8,755 nucleotides of DNA, from NCBI GenBank assembly GCA_041600735.1, contig JBFIJN010000385.1:1-8755 (forward strand), given 5' to 3'. The position numbers were made by a program, and so were the translations under genes. Positions 1 to 6,438 of this stretch are shown here, in pieces (position 1 is the first letter of the stretch; each line of letters opens with the position of its first letter). The notes under the pieces were generated by a model. That model saw nothing but the letters and a program-made list of their open reading frames with translations, was not told the DNA's origin and did not search any database. The DNA is from Paraliomyxa sp041600735 (lineage in GTDB: Bacteria > Myxococcota_A > Polyangia > Nannocystales > Nannocystaceae).

Positions 1-713
1 CCGACCGGATAGCACCCGCCCGCGAAGTAGTGCTTCACCAGCGAGGCGTGCATGCCAAAGCTGCTCTGCTTGGGGGGGAGCCCGTAGTCGCCGAACTGCC
101 CGGTGAGCACGCCGATGAGCCGCGGGTCGTCGGTGAGCGAGCGCAGCACCTCCCAGGTGGTCTTGCGCGTGTACTGGAGGTACTTGCGGCGCATCAGGCC
201 GCCGGCCGCCCACGCACCGATCGAGCCGAGCGCCTTCTCCACGAAGAAGCTGCGCGAGGCCTTCACCGCCGCGAACACCTCGTCCACGTAGGCGTCGATC
301 GCCTTGGCGTGGGCCGTGGTGGGGAACTTCTCGCGCAGTCCGTCCTTGAACGCCGAGACCCCGGCGCGCAGCGGGTACTCGTCGTCGCCGAACACGATGC
401 GGTCGTAGACCTCGCCCATCTCGGCCCAGTGAAGCTCACCCCCGCTCACGTGATCGAACAGCTGCCGCACCACGCTCTGGGGCCGGTGGACCTCGCCCAC
501 GTAGTGCACGCCCACGTCCCACTCGTAGCCCTTGCGACGGAACACGTGGGTGAACCCGCCGAGCACGTAGTGACGCTCGAGCAACACCACCCGCTTGCCG
601 CGCTCGGCGAGCAACAGCGCGGTGGTCATGCCGCCGAGGCCCGAGCCGATCACGATCGCGTCGTAGCGCTCGTCGACGGGGGCTTGCTTGTAGGAGCGAC
701 CGATCTTGGACAC
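1..713 (-). CDS. FAD-dependent oxidoreductase, retinol saturase/carotenoid isomerase-like (C-terminus off left edge)
   Basis: Reading the reverse strand from a GTG at 713 gives 237 codons open to the window edge, about half of the usual family length of 500-600 residues. Near the N-terminus is a Rossmann FAD motif (YDAIVIGSGLGG), followed by VVLLERH, whose Glu is the expected ribose-binding residue. Next come GYEWDVGVHYVGE and, near the edge, GDYGLPPKQSSFGMHA and HYFAGGCYPVG. These blocks are typical of all-trans-retinol 13,14-reductase (RetSat) and CrtISO-type flavoproteins, which saturate or isomerise polyene double bonds. The substrate here is unknown; a carotenoid or other lipid polyene is an inference. 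An in-frame ATG at 767 would add 18 residues, but these use codons unlike the rest of the gene (ATA, CGA, GCA, TAT) and would leave 19 bases to the divergent gene. An in-frame TAG lies just above that ATG. The family call is firm; the start and substrate are not. Confidence 0.87.
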   Translation of the reverse strand, partial: MSKIGRSYKQAPVDERYDAIVIGSGLGGMTTALLLAERGKRVVLLERHYVLGGFTHVFRRKGYEWDVGVHYVGEVHRPQSVVRQLFDHVSGGELHWAEMGEVYDRIVFGDDEYPLRAGVSAFKDGLREKFPTTAHAKAIDAYVDEVFAAVKASRSFFVEKALGSIGAWAAGGLMRRKYLQYTRKTTWEVLRSLTDDPRLIGVLTGQFGDYGLPPKQSSFGMHASLVKHYFAGGCYPV

Positions 714-719
714 CCGCGG

Positions 720-748
720 GTTATACGCCAGGCCGAGCTTTGCGCAGG
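720..748 (-). promoter_or_regulatory. Candidate promoter of the oxidoreductase gene
   Basis: On the minus strand, TATAAC at 725-720 is a good sigma-70-type -10 hexamer in otherwise GC-rich DNA. Transcription about seven bases downstream would begin at or next to the GTG at 713, giving a leaderless mRNA. No Shine-Dalgarno sequence precedes either possible start. The -35 region (about 742-748) matches consensus poorly. Confidence 0.35.
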
Positions 749-767
749 ATCGCCCCGCGGCTATCAT
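740..767 (+). promoter_or_regulatory. Candidate promoter of the cation-chloride cotransporter gene
   Basis: TTGCGC (740-745), a 16-base spacer and TATCAT (762-767, one mismatch to TATAAT) form a plausible sigma-70-type promoter. The predicted transcript start near 774 is about 12 bases before the ATG at 787, too short a leader for a clear ribosome binding site, and none is visible. It overlaps the candidate minus-strand promoter, so the two divergent genes may compete or be co-regulated. Confidence 0.35.
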
Positions 768-786
768 GCGAGGCCGCTAGTTCCTC

Positions 787-3105
787 ATGCGCGACCGCGA
801 TCCGCACTCTTCCGCGGGCCCCTCCCAGCCGGGGCCTTCGCTGGCCGGCGCCACCATGCGCGCCTCGAGGAGCCTCGTGCTCCCGGCCCCGGGCCGGCTG
901 GGCACGTTCGCGGGGGTGTTCACCCCGGTGGTGCTCTCGATCCTCGGCGTGGTCATGTTCATGCGCGCCGGCACGGTGGTCGGCCACGTGGGCCTGTGGA
1001 TGGCGCTGCTGATCCTGCTGCTGTCCACCGCGATCACCACCTTCACCACGCTCAGCCTGTCCGCGATCGCCACCAACCTCGACGTGCGCGTGGGCGGGGT
1101 CTACTTCATGGTGTCGCGCGTGCTCGGGCCGGACTTCGGCGGGAGCATCGGGATCACGCTCTACCTCGCGCTGGCGGTCAACGTCGCGTTCTACACGATC
1201 GGCTTCACCGAGGCGTTCTTCGCCATCGTTGCCCATGTCTCGCCGCGCGCGGCCCAGGGCGCGGCCGATCTCTACATCCCGCAGCTGCTGTCCACCGCCG
1301 TCGTCGTGGGCCTGTTCATGCTCACCTACCGCGGCACCGCGCAGGCCATCAAGGCCCAGAACATCGTGCTCGCGGTGCTGCTGCTCTCGGTGGCCGCGAT
1401 CCTCGTGGGCGGGCTCATCGAGTTCGATTCCAGCACGTTCGCAGACAACCGCGGCACCGTGTTCACCTCGCGGGTGGGCTTCTGGACCGCGTTCGCGATC
1501 TTCTTTCCCGCCGCCGCCGGGATCTCGGCCGGGGCCAACATGTCGGGCGACCTCGAGAACCCCGCGCGCTCGATCCCCCGCGGCACGATCTATGCGATCG
1601 CCTTCACCGGGGTGATCTACGTGCTCGTGCTCGTGCTCAGCGCTGGCGCCAGCTCGCGCGGCGAGCTGCAGAGCAACGCCTTCGATGCGCTCCAAGACAT
1701 GAGCCTGTGGGGCCCGCTGGTGGTGCTCGGCGTGTTTGCGGCCAGCCTCAGCGCCGCGCTCGGCTCGCTGCTCGGCGCCCCCCGCATCCTCCAGGCGCTC
1801 GGTCAGGATCGGCTGTTCAAGCCGCTCGAGCCGTTCGGGGTGGGCTCGGGCCCCGGCGAGGAGCCTCGCCGGGCCACCATCGCCACCTTCGTGATCGCGC
1901 TGGTGGTGATCTGGGTCGCCGATCTCGACGCCGTGGCCCAGGTCGTGTCGATGTTCTTCTTGATCGCCTACGGGATGATCAACACCTCGGCGTTCGTCGA
2001 GAGCAAGAGCGCCAACCCCAGCTTCCGACCGCGTTTTCGCGCGTTCCACTGGAGCCTCGCGCTGATCGCCGCCATCGGGTGCCTGGTGGCAATGGTCAAG
2101 ATCGACGAGGTCTACGCGGTCATGGCCCTGTCGATCAGCGCGCTGGTGTACTTCTACCTGCGCAACCGCGACATCAAGGCCAGCTGGGGCGATGCCAAGC
2201 AGGGCTACGTGTTCGCGCGGGCCCGCGACGACCTCATCTACCTCGGCAGCGCCAAGCCGCACCCCAAGAACTGGCGACCCATCGTCGCCGCCGTGGGGCC
2301 CGATCCGATCCACGAGCCGCGCTTGGTGCAGGTCGGCGCCTGGCTCGAGTCCCGCCGCGGGCTGTTCACGGTGGCGCAGATCCACGAGACCTCCGAGCCC
2401 TGGCTCGTCGATCGGCTGCGCGGACGCGAAGGCCGTCGTGCCGATCTACGCCGTCACCTCGGCACGCTCGACGTCGTCGGCTTCTCCGAGGTCGTGGAGG
2501 TCGACGACTACGCGCGGGGCCTCACCGCGTTCCTCCAGTGCTACGCGGTCGACGGCGTGCGCCCCAACACCGTGGTCATCTCGATCCCGCCGCGCACCGA
2601 CGTCGTGGCCCGCCAGCGCCTGCTCGACAGCGAAGCGATCCTCCGCGCCTTCGACCTCAACCTCGTGCTGCTCAAGCCCGGCGAGCTGGTTCTCGACAAG
2701 CCCACGCGCATCATCGATCTATGGTGGCGCGGTGATCGCAACGGCAGCCTCATGGCGCTGCTCGCCTATCTGGTGACCCTCGATCAGTCGTGGCGCTCGG
2801 CCAAGCTGCGCATCTTCCAGGCCGTCGCCGATACCGCCGGCGAGGCCACCGCCCGTGAGCACATGCGCGAGCTGCTCGCCAACGCCCGCATCGACGCCGA
2901 GAGCCATGTCTTCGTGGCCCAGTCCCACCCGCACGAGTTCATTCCCGAGATCTCCGGGACCACGGCGGATCTCGTGATGCTGGGGCTGTCGGCCGTCGAT
3001 GTCGACGCGTTCCCCGAGTACCTGGCGGCGATGGAGCCCATGCTCGAGCGGCTGCCCACCACGCTCCTGGTGCGCAGCAACGGGCAAGCCGACCTCATCG
3101 TCTAG
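787..3105 (+). CDS. Cation-chloride cotransporter (SLC12/CCC family), NKCC-like, with full C-terminal domain
   Basis: This 772-residue inner-membrane protein is predicted to co-transport chloride with Na+ and/or K+. Residues about 43-458 hold roughly 12 hydrophobic helices of the APC fold. Signatures include GVFTPVVLSILGVVMFMR in TM1 (43-60), LSAIATN (91-97), LGPDFGGSIG (113-122), FFPAAAGISAGANMSGDL in TM6 (239-256), LGAPRILQAL (329-338) and FFLIAYGMINTSAF in TM10 (390-403). They resemble animal NKCC more than amino-acid permeases. Residues about 465-772 match the CCC cytosolic domain in order: SWGDAKQGY, PKNWRPIV, a YARGLTAFLQC...RPNTVVI block, DLWWRGD...GSLMALLAYL, and a final TTLLVRSNG block. 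Some residues that bind ions in NKCC1 differ (see findings). ATG 856 is an alternative start (residue 24), because the first 23 residues are Pro/Ser-rich and poorly conserved in type. A CBS-domain gene follows after 85 bases on the same strand. Confidence 0.93.
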   Translation: MRDRDPHSSAGPSQPGPSLAGATMRASRSLVLPAPGRLGTFAGVFTPVVLSILGVVMFMRAGTVVGHVGLWMALLILLLSTAITTFTTLSLSAIATNLDVRVGGVYFMVSRVLGPDFGGSIGITLYLALAVNVAFYTIGFTEAFFAIVAHVSPRAAQGAADLYIPQLLSTAVVVGLFMLTYRGTAQAIKAQNIVLAVLLLSVAAILVGGLIEFDSSTFADNRGTVFTSRVGFWTAFAIFFPAAAGISAGANMSGDLENPARSIPRGTIYAIAFTGVIYVLVLVLSAGASSRGELQSNAFDALQDMSLWGPLVVLGVFAASLSAALGSLLGAPRILQALGQDRLFKPLEPFGVGSGPGEEPRRATIATFVIALVVIWVADLDAVAQVVSMFFLIAYGMINTSAFVESKSANPSFRPRFRAFHWSLALIAAIGCLVAMVKIDEVYAVMALSISALVYFYLRNRDIKASWGDAKQGYVFARARDDLIYLGSAKPHPKNWRPIVAAVGPDPIHEPRLVQVGAWLESRRGLFTVAQIHETSEPWLVDRLRGREGRRADLRRHLGTLDVVGFSEVVEVDDYARGLTAFLQCYAVDGVRPNTVVISIPPRTDVVARQRLLDSEAILRAFDLNLVLLKPGELVLDKPTRIIDLWWRGDRNGSLMALLAYLVTLDQSWRSAKLRIFQAVADTAGEATAREHMRELLANARIDAESHVFVAQSHPHEFIPEISGTTADLVMLGLSAVDVDAFPEYLAAMEPMLERLPTTLLVRSNGQADLIV

Positions 3106-3132
3106 AATAAGTGAGAGTGCGCTCTGTGCGGT

Positions 3133-3155
3133 CGTGTGCGCAATATGTGCACGCG
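3133..3155 (+). promoter_or_regulatory. Imperfect hairpin between the transporter and CBS genes
   Basis: CGTGTGC (3133-3139) can pair with GCACGCG (3149-3155) around a nine-base loop, with one G-T wobble. It lies in the 85-base gap 3106-3190. No U-tract follows, so a classical intrinsic terminator is unlikely. It could be a weak attenuator, an operator or chance. A smaller GGCG-TTA-CGCC hairpin lies at about 3171-3181. I see no convincing promoter in the gap, so read-through from the transporter is plausible. Confidence 0.25.
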
Positions 3156-3190
3156 CCTCCCGGCCGGATTGGCGTTACGCCTAGAGGGCC

Positions 3191-3922
3191 GTGACCGTCG
3201 TCCGCGAGATCATGACCCCTGAGCTGTTCAGCTGCGCGCCCGGTGAGAGTGCCTGGGAAGCGCTGGAGTACCTGATGATGCTCAACATCCACGCGGCGCC
3301 GGTGCTCGACGAGGACACCCACGAGCCCGTCGGCATGATCTCGCTCTCGGATCTCACGGGTGAGCTGGGCGGCACGACGGTCGCCGACCGCATGTCCTAT
3401 CCCGCCGCGTTCGTGCTCCAGACCGCTCCGGTGAGCGAGGCGGTGCGGGTCATCGCGCGCACCGGATTCCACCACTTGGTGGCCGTGGACGCCGATCATC
3501 GAGCCGTGGGCTTCCTCTCCGCCATCGACGTGATCCGGGCCCAGCACGGCTGGAGACGCCCCGGCGCGCCGCCGACCGAGCCACCGCCCGCATCCCCCGA
3601 GCTCGAGTGGAGCGCCTGCGAGCGGCTCACCAAGGTCGGCCTCTTGGCGGCCCCCGAGGGCCCGGGGATCTTCGTGCTGCTGCGCGTGCCCAAGGACCTG
3701 ATGCCCACCGTGCTGTGGGCCCAGGCGGCCATCGACCTGCGCGCGCGGCTCGCCGAGCTGTTCGAGGATCCACCGTCTCGCTTGGCGCGGTACGTGGAGC
3801 GGGGTCATCTCTACTTTCGCGCCGCCGCCATTCCCCACGAGGCGCAGCGACGCGCGGCCCTGGTCTCGGTGCTCATGGGTCCCGTCCAGTCCGAGAGCAG
3901 CTCGACCTCCTTGATTCGCTAG
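3191..3922 (+). CDS. Tandem CBS-domain protein with a degenerate GIY-YIG-like C-terminal domain
   Basis: This is a 243-residue soluble protein. Two CBS repeats cover about residues 4-56 (starting VREIMTPELFSCAPGES, with HAAPVLDEDTHEPVGMIS) and 64-117 (VADRMSY..., HHLVAVDADHRAVGFLS). Such pairs usually bind adenine nucleotides and regulate a partner. A Pro-rich linker (about 123-137) leads to a C-terminal domain (139-230) in which EGPGIFVLLR and VLWAQAAIDLRARLAELF line up with the PGVY and YVGKAxxLRxRL blocks of UvrC-type GIY-YIG nucleases. The catalytic Tyr, Gly and Lys positions are changed, so it is probably not a nuclease. The GTG start is preceded by AGAGGG at short spacing; ATG 3212 would cut into the first CBS repeat. 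Its place 85 bases after the cotransporter suggests it may regulate ion transport. CBS assignment is firm; the C-terminal fold and partner are inferred. Confidence 0.85.
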   Translation: MTVVREIMTPELFSCAPGESAWEALEYLMMLNIHAAPVLDEDTHEPVGMISLSDLTGELGGTTVADRMSYPAAFVLQTAPVSEAVRVIARTGFHHLVAVDADHRAVGFLSAIDVIRAQHGWRRPGAPPTEPPPASPELEWSACERLTKVGLLAAPEGPGIFVLLRVPKDLMPTVLWAQAAIDLRARLAELFEDPPSRLARYVERGHLYFRAAAIPHEAQRRAALVSVLMGPVQSESSSTSLIR

Positions 3923-3943
3923 CCTCGAATCGCTCGCGGCTAG
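3913..3943. terminator. Overlapping inverted repeats at the convergent gene ends (candidate bidirectional terminator)
   Basis: Two perfect six-base inverted repeats interlock here: GATTCG (3913-3918) with CGAATC (3926-3931), and CTAGCC (3919-3924) with GGCTAG (3938-3943). The second pair contains the stop codons of both convergent genes, TAG 3920-3922 on plus and its mirror at 3940-3942 on minus. The two hairpins are mutually exclusive. There is no T-run on either side, so termination would have to be hairpin-only or Rho-assisted. Confidence 0.4.
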
Positions 3944-4353
3944 TCCTCGACGCGGCCAAACGTGCGCGTCGCCATCCACGTCTGCACGTCGTCTTGGCCG
4001 AGCGCCCAGAACGTGAAGGCGTTCATGCCTACCGCGAACGATCCGGCGCCGAGCGCGATCATGCCGGCCGTGGAGCTCATGCCCAGCGCGAGGGCCTGCA
4101 GCAGGATCACCACGCCGAACACCACCCCGAGGGCAGCAAACGCGCGGACGATCCCGCGCACGCTGTCGCTGCCGCGCACCAAGAACGCGATCACGAGCGC
4201 TCCGATCGCGAGGCGCACCCACACTCGCGTCGCGCTCGTGTCGAGGCTGAGCATCCAGCCGTCGATCGCCATCGACACCACGTAGGAGGCGATCACCACC
4301 TTGAGCTTGGTCGGCATGGACAGGGGCCGCGCGCTGGGGTCGTCGAAGGACAT
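3940..4353 (-). CDS. Small four-helix membrane protein of unknown function
   Basis: This 137-residue protein is read from ATG 4353. It has a short polar N-terminus (MSFDDPSARPLSMPTKLK), then four hydrophobic segments at about residues 18-37, 47-63, 72-92 and 98-118, and a charged tail (GQDDVQTWMATRTFGRVED). Arg and Lys cluster in the N-terminus and in the loop at about 60-70, consistent with an inner-membrane protein with both ends in the cytoplasm. I do not recognise the family and assign no function. The frame stays open upstream to 4884, but that extension is low-complexity His/Arg/Gly-rich antisense of the next gene, so 4353 is a sensible start; ATG 4317 (MPTKLK...) is the alternative. 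It converges on the CBS gene and diverges from the cytochrome gene. Confidence 0.72.
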   Translation of the reverse strand: MSFDDPSARPLSMPTKLKVVIASYVVSMAIDGWMLSLDTSATRVWVRLAIGALVIAFLVRGSDSVRGIVRAFAALGVVFGVVILLQALALGMSSTAGMIALGAGSFAVGMNAFTFWALGQDDVQTWMATRTFGRVED

Positions 4354-4443
4354 CACACGCGCAATAACACGGTCCCCGCGCGGACGGTGAAATTCCCTAC
4401 GGGGGCCGGAAGAGCGGACCGCCTTCGCTCGTAGCGGCTGCCG
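4354..4443. promoter_or_regulatory. Divergent intergenic region between the membrane protein and cytochrome genes
   Basis: These 90 bases must hold the start signals of both divergent genes. On minus, TGTTAT (4369-4364) is a four-of-six -10 candidate; transcription would start only a few bases before ATG 4353. On plus, no convincing -10/-35 pair is visible before ATG 4444, and no clear Shine-Dalgarno. An A/T-rich patch (gtgaaatt, 4387-4394) is the least GC-rich point. Confidence 0.25.
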
Positions 4444-6423
4444 ATGCGACGCCGGCTCTGGATCTCCGCTGCCACCCTCCCGCTGCTGGCCCTGGGCACC
4501 GCCACCGTGGTCGCCCGCCCCGATTCCAAGCCCCGCCTGTTGGTGGGCGGGGAGGACTCCGTGGCCCACGGGCGTCCCGTGGGCTCGGTGCGGCCGCCCA
4601 GCGCCGGCCCCCACGTGGGCAGCCACGGCAGCACGGTCGTGGTCGACGCGCACGGCGTGCTCGTGGCCGAGCGCAACGCGGGGGCGCTCGTGCGCAGCGA
4701 TCGCGAGGGCAATGCGGTGGCGACCCTGCCCCTGCACGCCGGGCTCGGCGAGCTGGTCCACGACGGGGCGGGGCTCGTGTTCGCGGCCGATCGCACCGCC
4801 GACCGCGTGGTGCGAGTGAGCCCGGGTGACGCCAGCGGAAAGGGGCTGAGCATCGTGGGCGCCGTGGAGATCGCCGAGCCGCACGGGCTAGCGCTCACCC
4901 CCGATGGCGAGACGCTGCTGGTGACCAGCGTGGCCGACCACGCCCTCGTCGCGGTCGACACCAAGAGCCTCGCGGTCCGCTGGCGCGCCGAGCTCGCGGC
5001 CGAGCCGCGCGGCGTGGCGGTCTCGAGCGATGGCAAGCGCGCGCTTGTCGGCTTCCTGACCTCGGGTGCGCTCGCGGTGGTCGATCTTGGCTCGGACGGC
5101 CAGCGCATCCGCTGGCAGAGCCTCGACCCCCGCGACCCCGTCGACATCGACAAGGGTGACGACGACGACGAGTTCAGCATGCCCACGGCCCAGATTCGCG
5201 AGGCTCGCAGCCGCTTCCAGGTGCCGATGGATACCGGTCGTCGACGCGCGCGCAGCGTGTTCGCGGTGGCCTTCGTCGGGCACGACCTGGCGGTCGCCCC
5301 CCACCAGCTCGCCACGCCGCAGATGCAGCTGCGCCCGAGCGAAGACATGGAGGACAGCTACGGCGGCGGGGCCGAGTCGCTGCCCCCGATCGTGCATCGC
5401 TTGGCCACCCTGTCCGGCTCGGGTACCCCCTCGATGCGGGTGAGCTTCGAGGACGTACCCCTGCATCAGCCCCGCGCCCTGAGCTACGACCTCACCGACG
5501 ACGTGCTCTACTTGGGCGGCTACGGCGACGATCGAGTGCTGGCCGTGCACGATGTCTCGCAGCAGGCCCCGTACGTGCGCTGGCATGCGCTCGTGGGCCA
5601 CGGGGAGGCGTGCGGGGTCGATGGCCTCGCCGTCGATGGCGACGGCTTGTGGATCCACTGCGAGCTGTCTCGTCGACTGGTGCGGCTGGCCACCGGTGCG
5701 CTGGAGGTGCGGGGCGGCCAGGTCATCGCCGATGATGCTGCGTTCGTGGTGGGCCCCGAGCTCGCCGCCAGCGTGCGACCGCCGCTGGTCGAGCACGGGG
5801 CGGAGCTGTTTCGCCGCGGCAACGACTCGCGGCTGTCCGACGGCGGTGTCTTGGCCTGCGCAACCTGTCACCCCGAGGGCCGCAGCGACGGCCTCACCTG
5901 GAGGCTCGGCACGATGATCCTACAGACGCCGATGCTCGCGGGCCGGGTCGTAGGCACGGCCCCGTACAAGTGGGACGGCCAGGACGACGACCTGCGCTCC
6001 AGCTTCCATCACACGATCGGACGCCTGGGAGGCTCGCCCGGACGCCTCTCGCGACGCGACTTCGACGGCCTGCTCGCCTACGTGACGCAGATGTCGCCCC
6101 CGCAGCCGCCCACCACGACCGATGCGGTGGCGGTCGCACGGGGCAAGTCGTTGTTCGCGAGTGCAGAGCTCGCGTGCGATGCGTGCCACTCGGGGGACAA
6201 GCTCACCGACGGGGCTCAGCACCCGTTCAGCGGCCGGCTCGGTACCAACGATACGCCGTCTCTCGTGGGCCTGGCCCACACCGCGCCGTACTACCACGAC
6301 GGAAGCGCGGGCACGCTGCGCACGCTGCTCACCGATCGCGGGAACGTCCACGACATGGCCGAGCTCGGCTCGCTGACCGACGACCAAGTCGAAGACCTGA
6401 CCGCCTATCTTCGCACGCTCTAG
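4444..6423 (+). CDS. Secreted beta-propeller fused to a di-heme cytochrome c peroxidase/MauG-type domain
   Basis: This 659-residue protein starts with a Sec signal (MRRRLWISAATLPLLALGTATVVA). Residues about 55-430 form a YncE/YVTN-type beta-propeller, clearest at EPHGLALTPDGETLLVTS (145-162) and EPRGVAVSSDGKRALVGF (187-204). An acidic insert (DIDKGDDDDEF, 234-244) interrupts it. Residues about 445-659 form a di-heme module: heme motifs CATCH (472-476) and CDACH (578-582), each followed by a TP-L-G---TAPY--DG block (495-512 and 604-620). In bacterial cytochrome c peroxidases such modules reduce H2O2; in MauG/MbnH relatives they oxidise protein side chains. Met638, in HDMAELGSLTDDQVEDLTAYL, sits where the classical peroxidases have the Met ligand of the second heme, which favours peroxidase-like ligation over MauG's Tyr. 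C390 and C406 may form a disulfide. The protein is expected in the periplasm, dependent on cytochrome c maturation. The substrate is unknown. Confidence 0.9.
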   Translation: MRRRLWISAATLPLLALGTATVVARPDSKPRLLVGGEDSVAHGRPVGSVRPPSAGPHVGSHGSTVVVDAHGVLVAERNAGALVRSDREGNAVATLPLHAGLGELVHDGAGLVFAADRTADRVVRVSPGDASGKGLSIVGAVEIAEPHGLALTPDGETLLVTSVADHALVAVDTKSLAVRWRAELAAEPRGVAVSSDGKRALVGFLTSGALAVVDLGSDGQRIRWQSLDPRDPVDIDKGDDDDEFSMPTAQIREARSRFQVPMDTGRRRARSVFAVAFVGHDLAVAPHQLATPQMQLRPSEDMEDSYGGGAESLPPIVHRLATLSGSGTPSMRVSFEDVPLHQPRALSYDLTDDVLYLGGYGDDRVLAVHDVSQQAPYVRWHALVGHGEACGVDGLAVDGDGLWIHCELSRRLVRLATGALEVRGGQVIADDAAFVVGPELAASVRPPLVEHGAELFRRGNDSRLSDGGVLACATCHPEGRSDGLTWRLGTMILQTPMLAGRVVGTAPYKWDGQDDDLRSSFHHTIGRLGGSPGRLSRRDFDGLLAYVTQMSPPQPPTTTDAVAVARGKSLFASAELACDACHSGDKLTDGAQHPFSGRLGTNDTPSLVGLAHTAPYYHDGSAGTLRTLLTDRGNVHDMAELGSLTDDQVEDLTAYLRTL

Positions 6424-6428
6424 TCCAC

Positions 6429-6433
6429 GAGGA
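6429..6433 (+). promoter_or_regulatory. Ribosome binding site of the WD40-like lipoprotein gene
   Basis: GAGGA lies five bases before ATG 6439 in the 15-base gap after the cytochrome stop codon. It is the only strong Shine-Dalgarno sequence in front of a gene here. It fixes this start and supports translation from a shared mRNA. Confidence 0.75.
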
Positions 6434-6438
6434 TTCCC

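Noticed and set aside
721..2385. A 554-codon open frame on the minus strand
   Set aside because: It lies opposite the well-supported cotransporter gene and encodes a His/Glu/Arg/Gly-rich low-complexity sequence.
30..2735. A 901-codon open frame on the plus strand
   Set aside because: It is antisense to the flavoprotein and then out of frame with the cotransporter. Its product is a low-complexity Arg/His/Gly/Pro run with no domain, typical of a shadow frame in GC-rich DNA.
3095..4222. A 375-codon minus-strand frame opposite the CBS gene
   Set aside because: Its composition is skewed and it shows no recognisable motif, while the plus strand has clear CBS repeats.
4354..4884. N-terminal extension of the small membrane protein to 314 residues
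   Set aside because: The extra part is antisense to the cytochrome signal peptide and first propeller blades and is low-complexity; the membrane protein begins sensibly at 4353.
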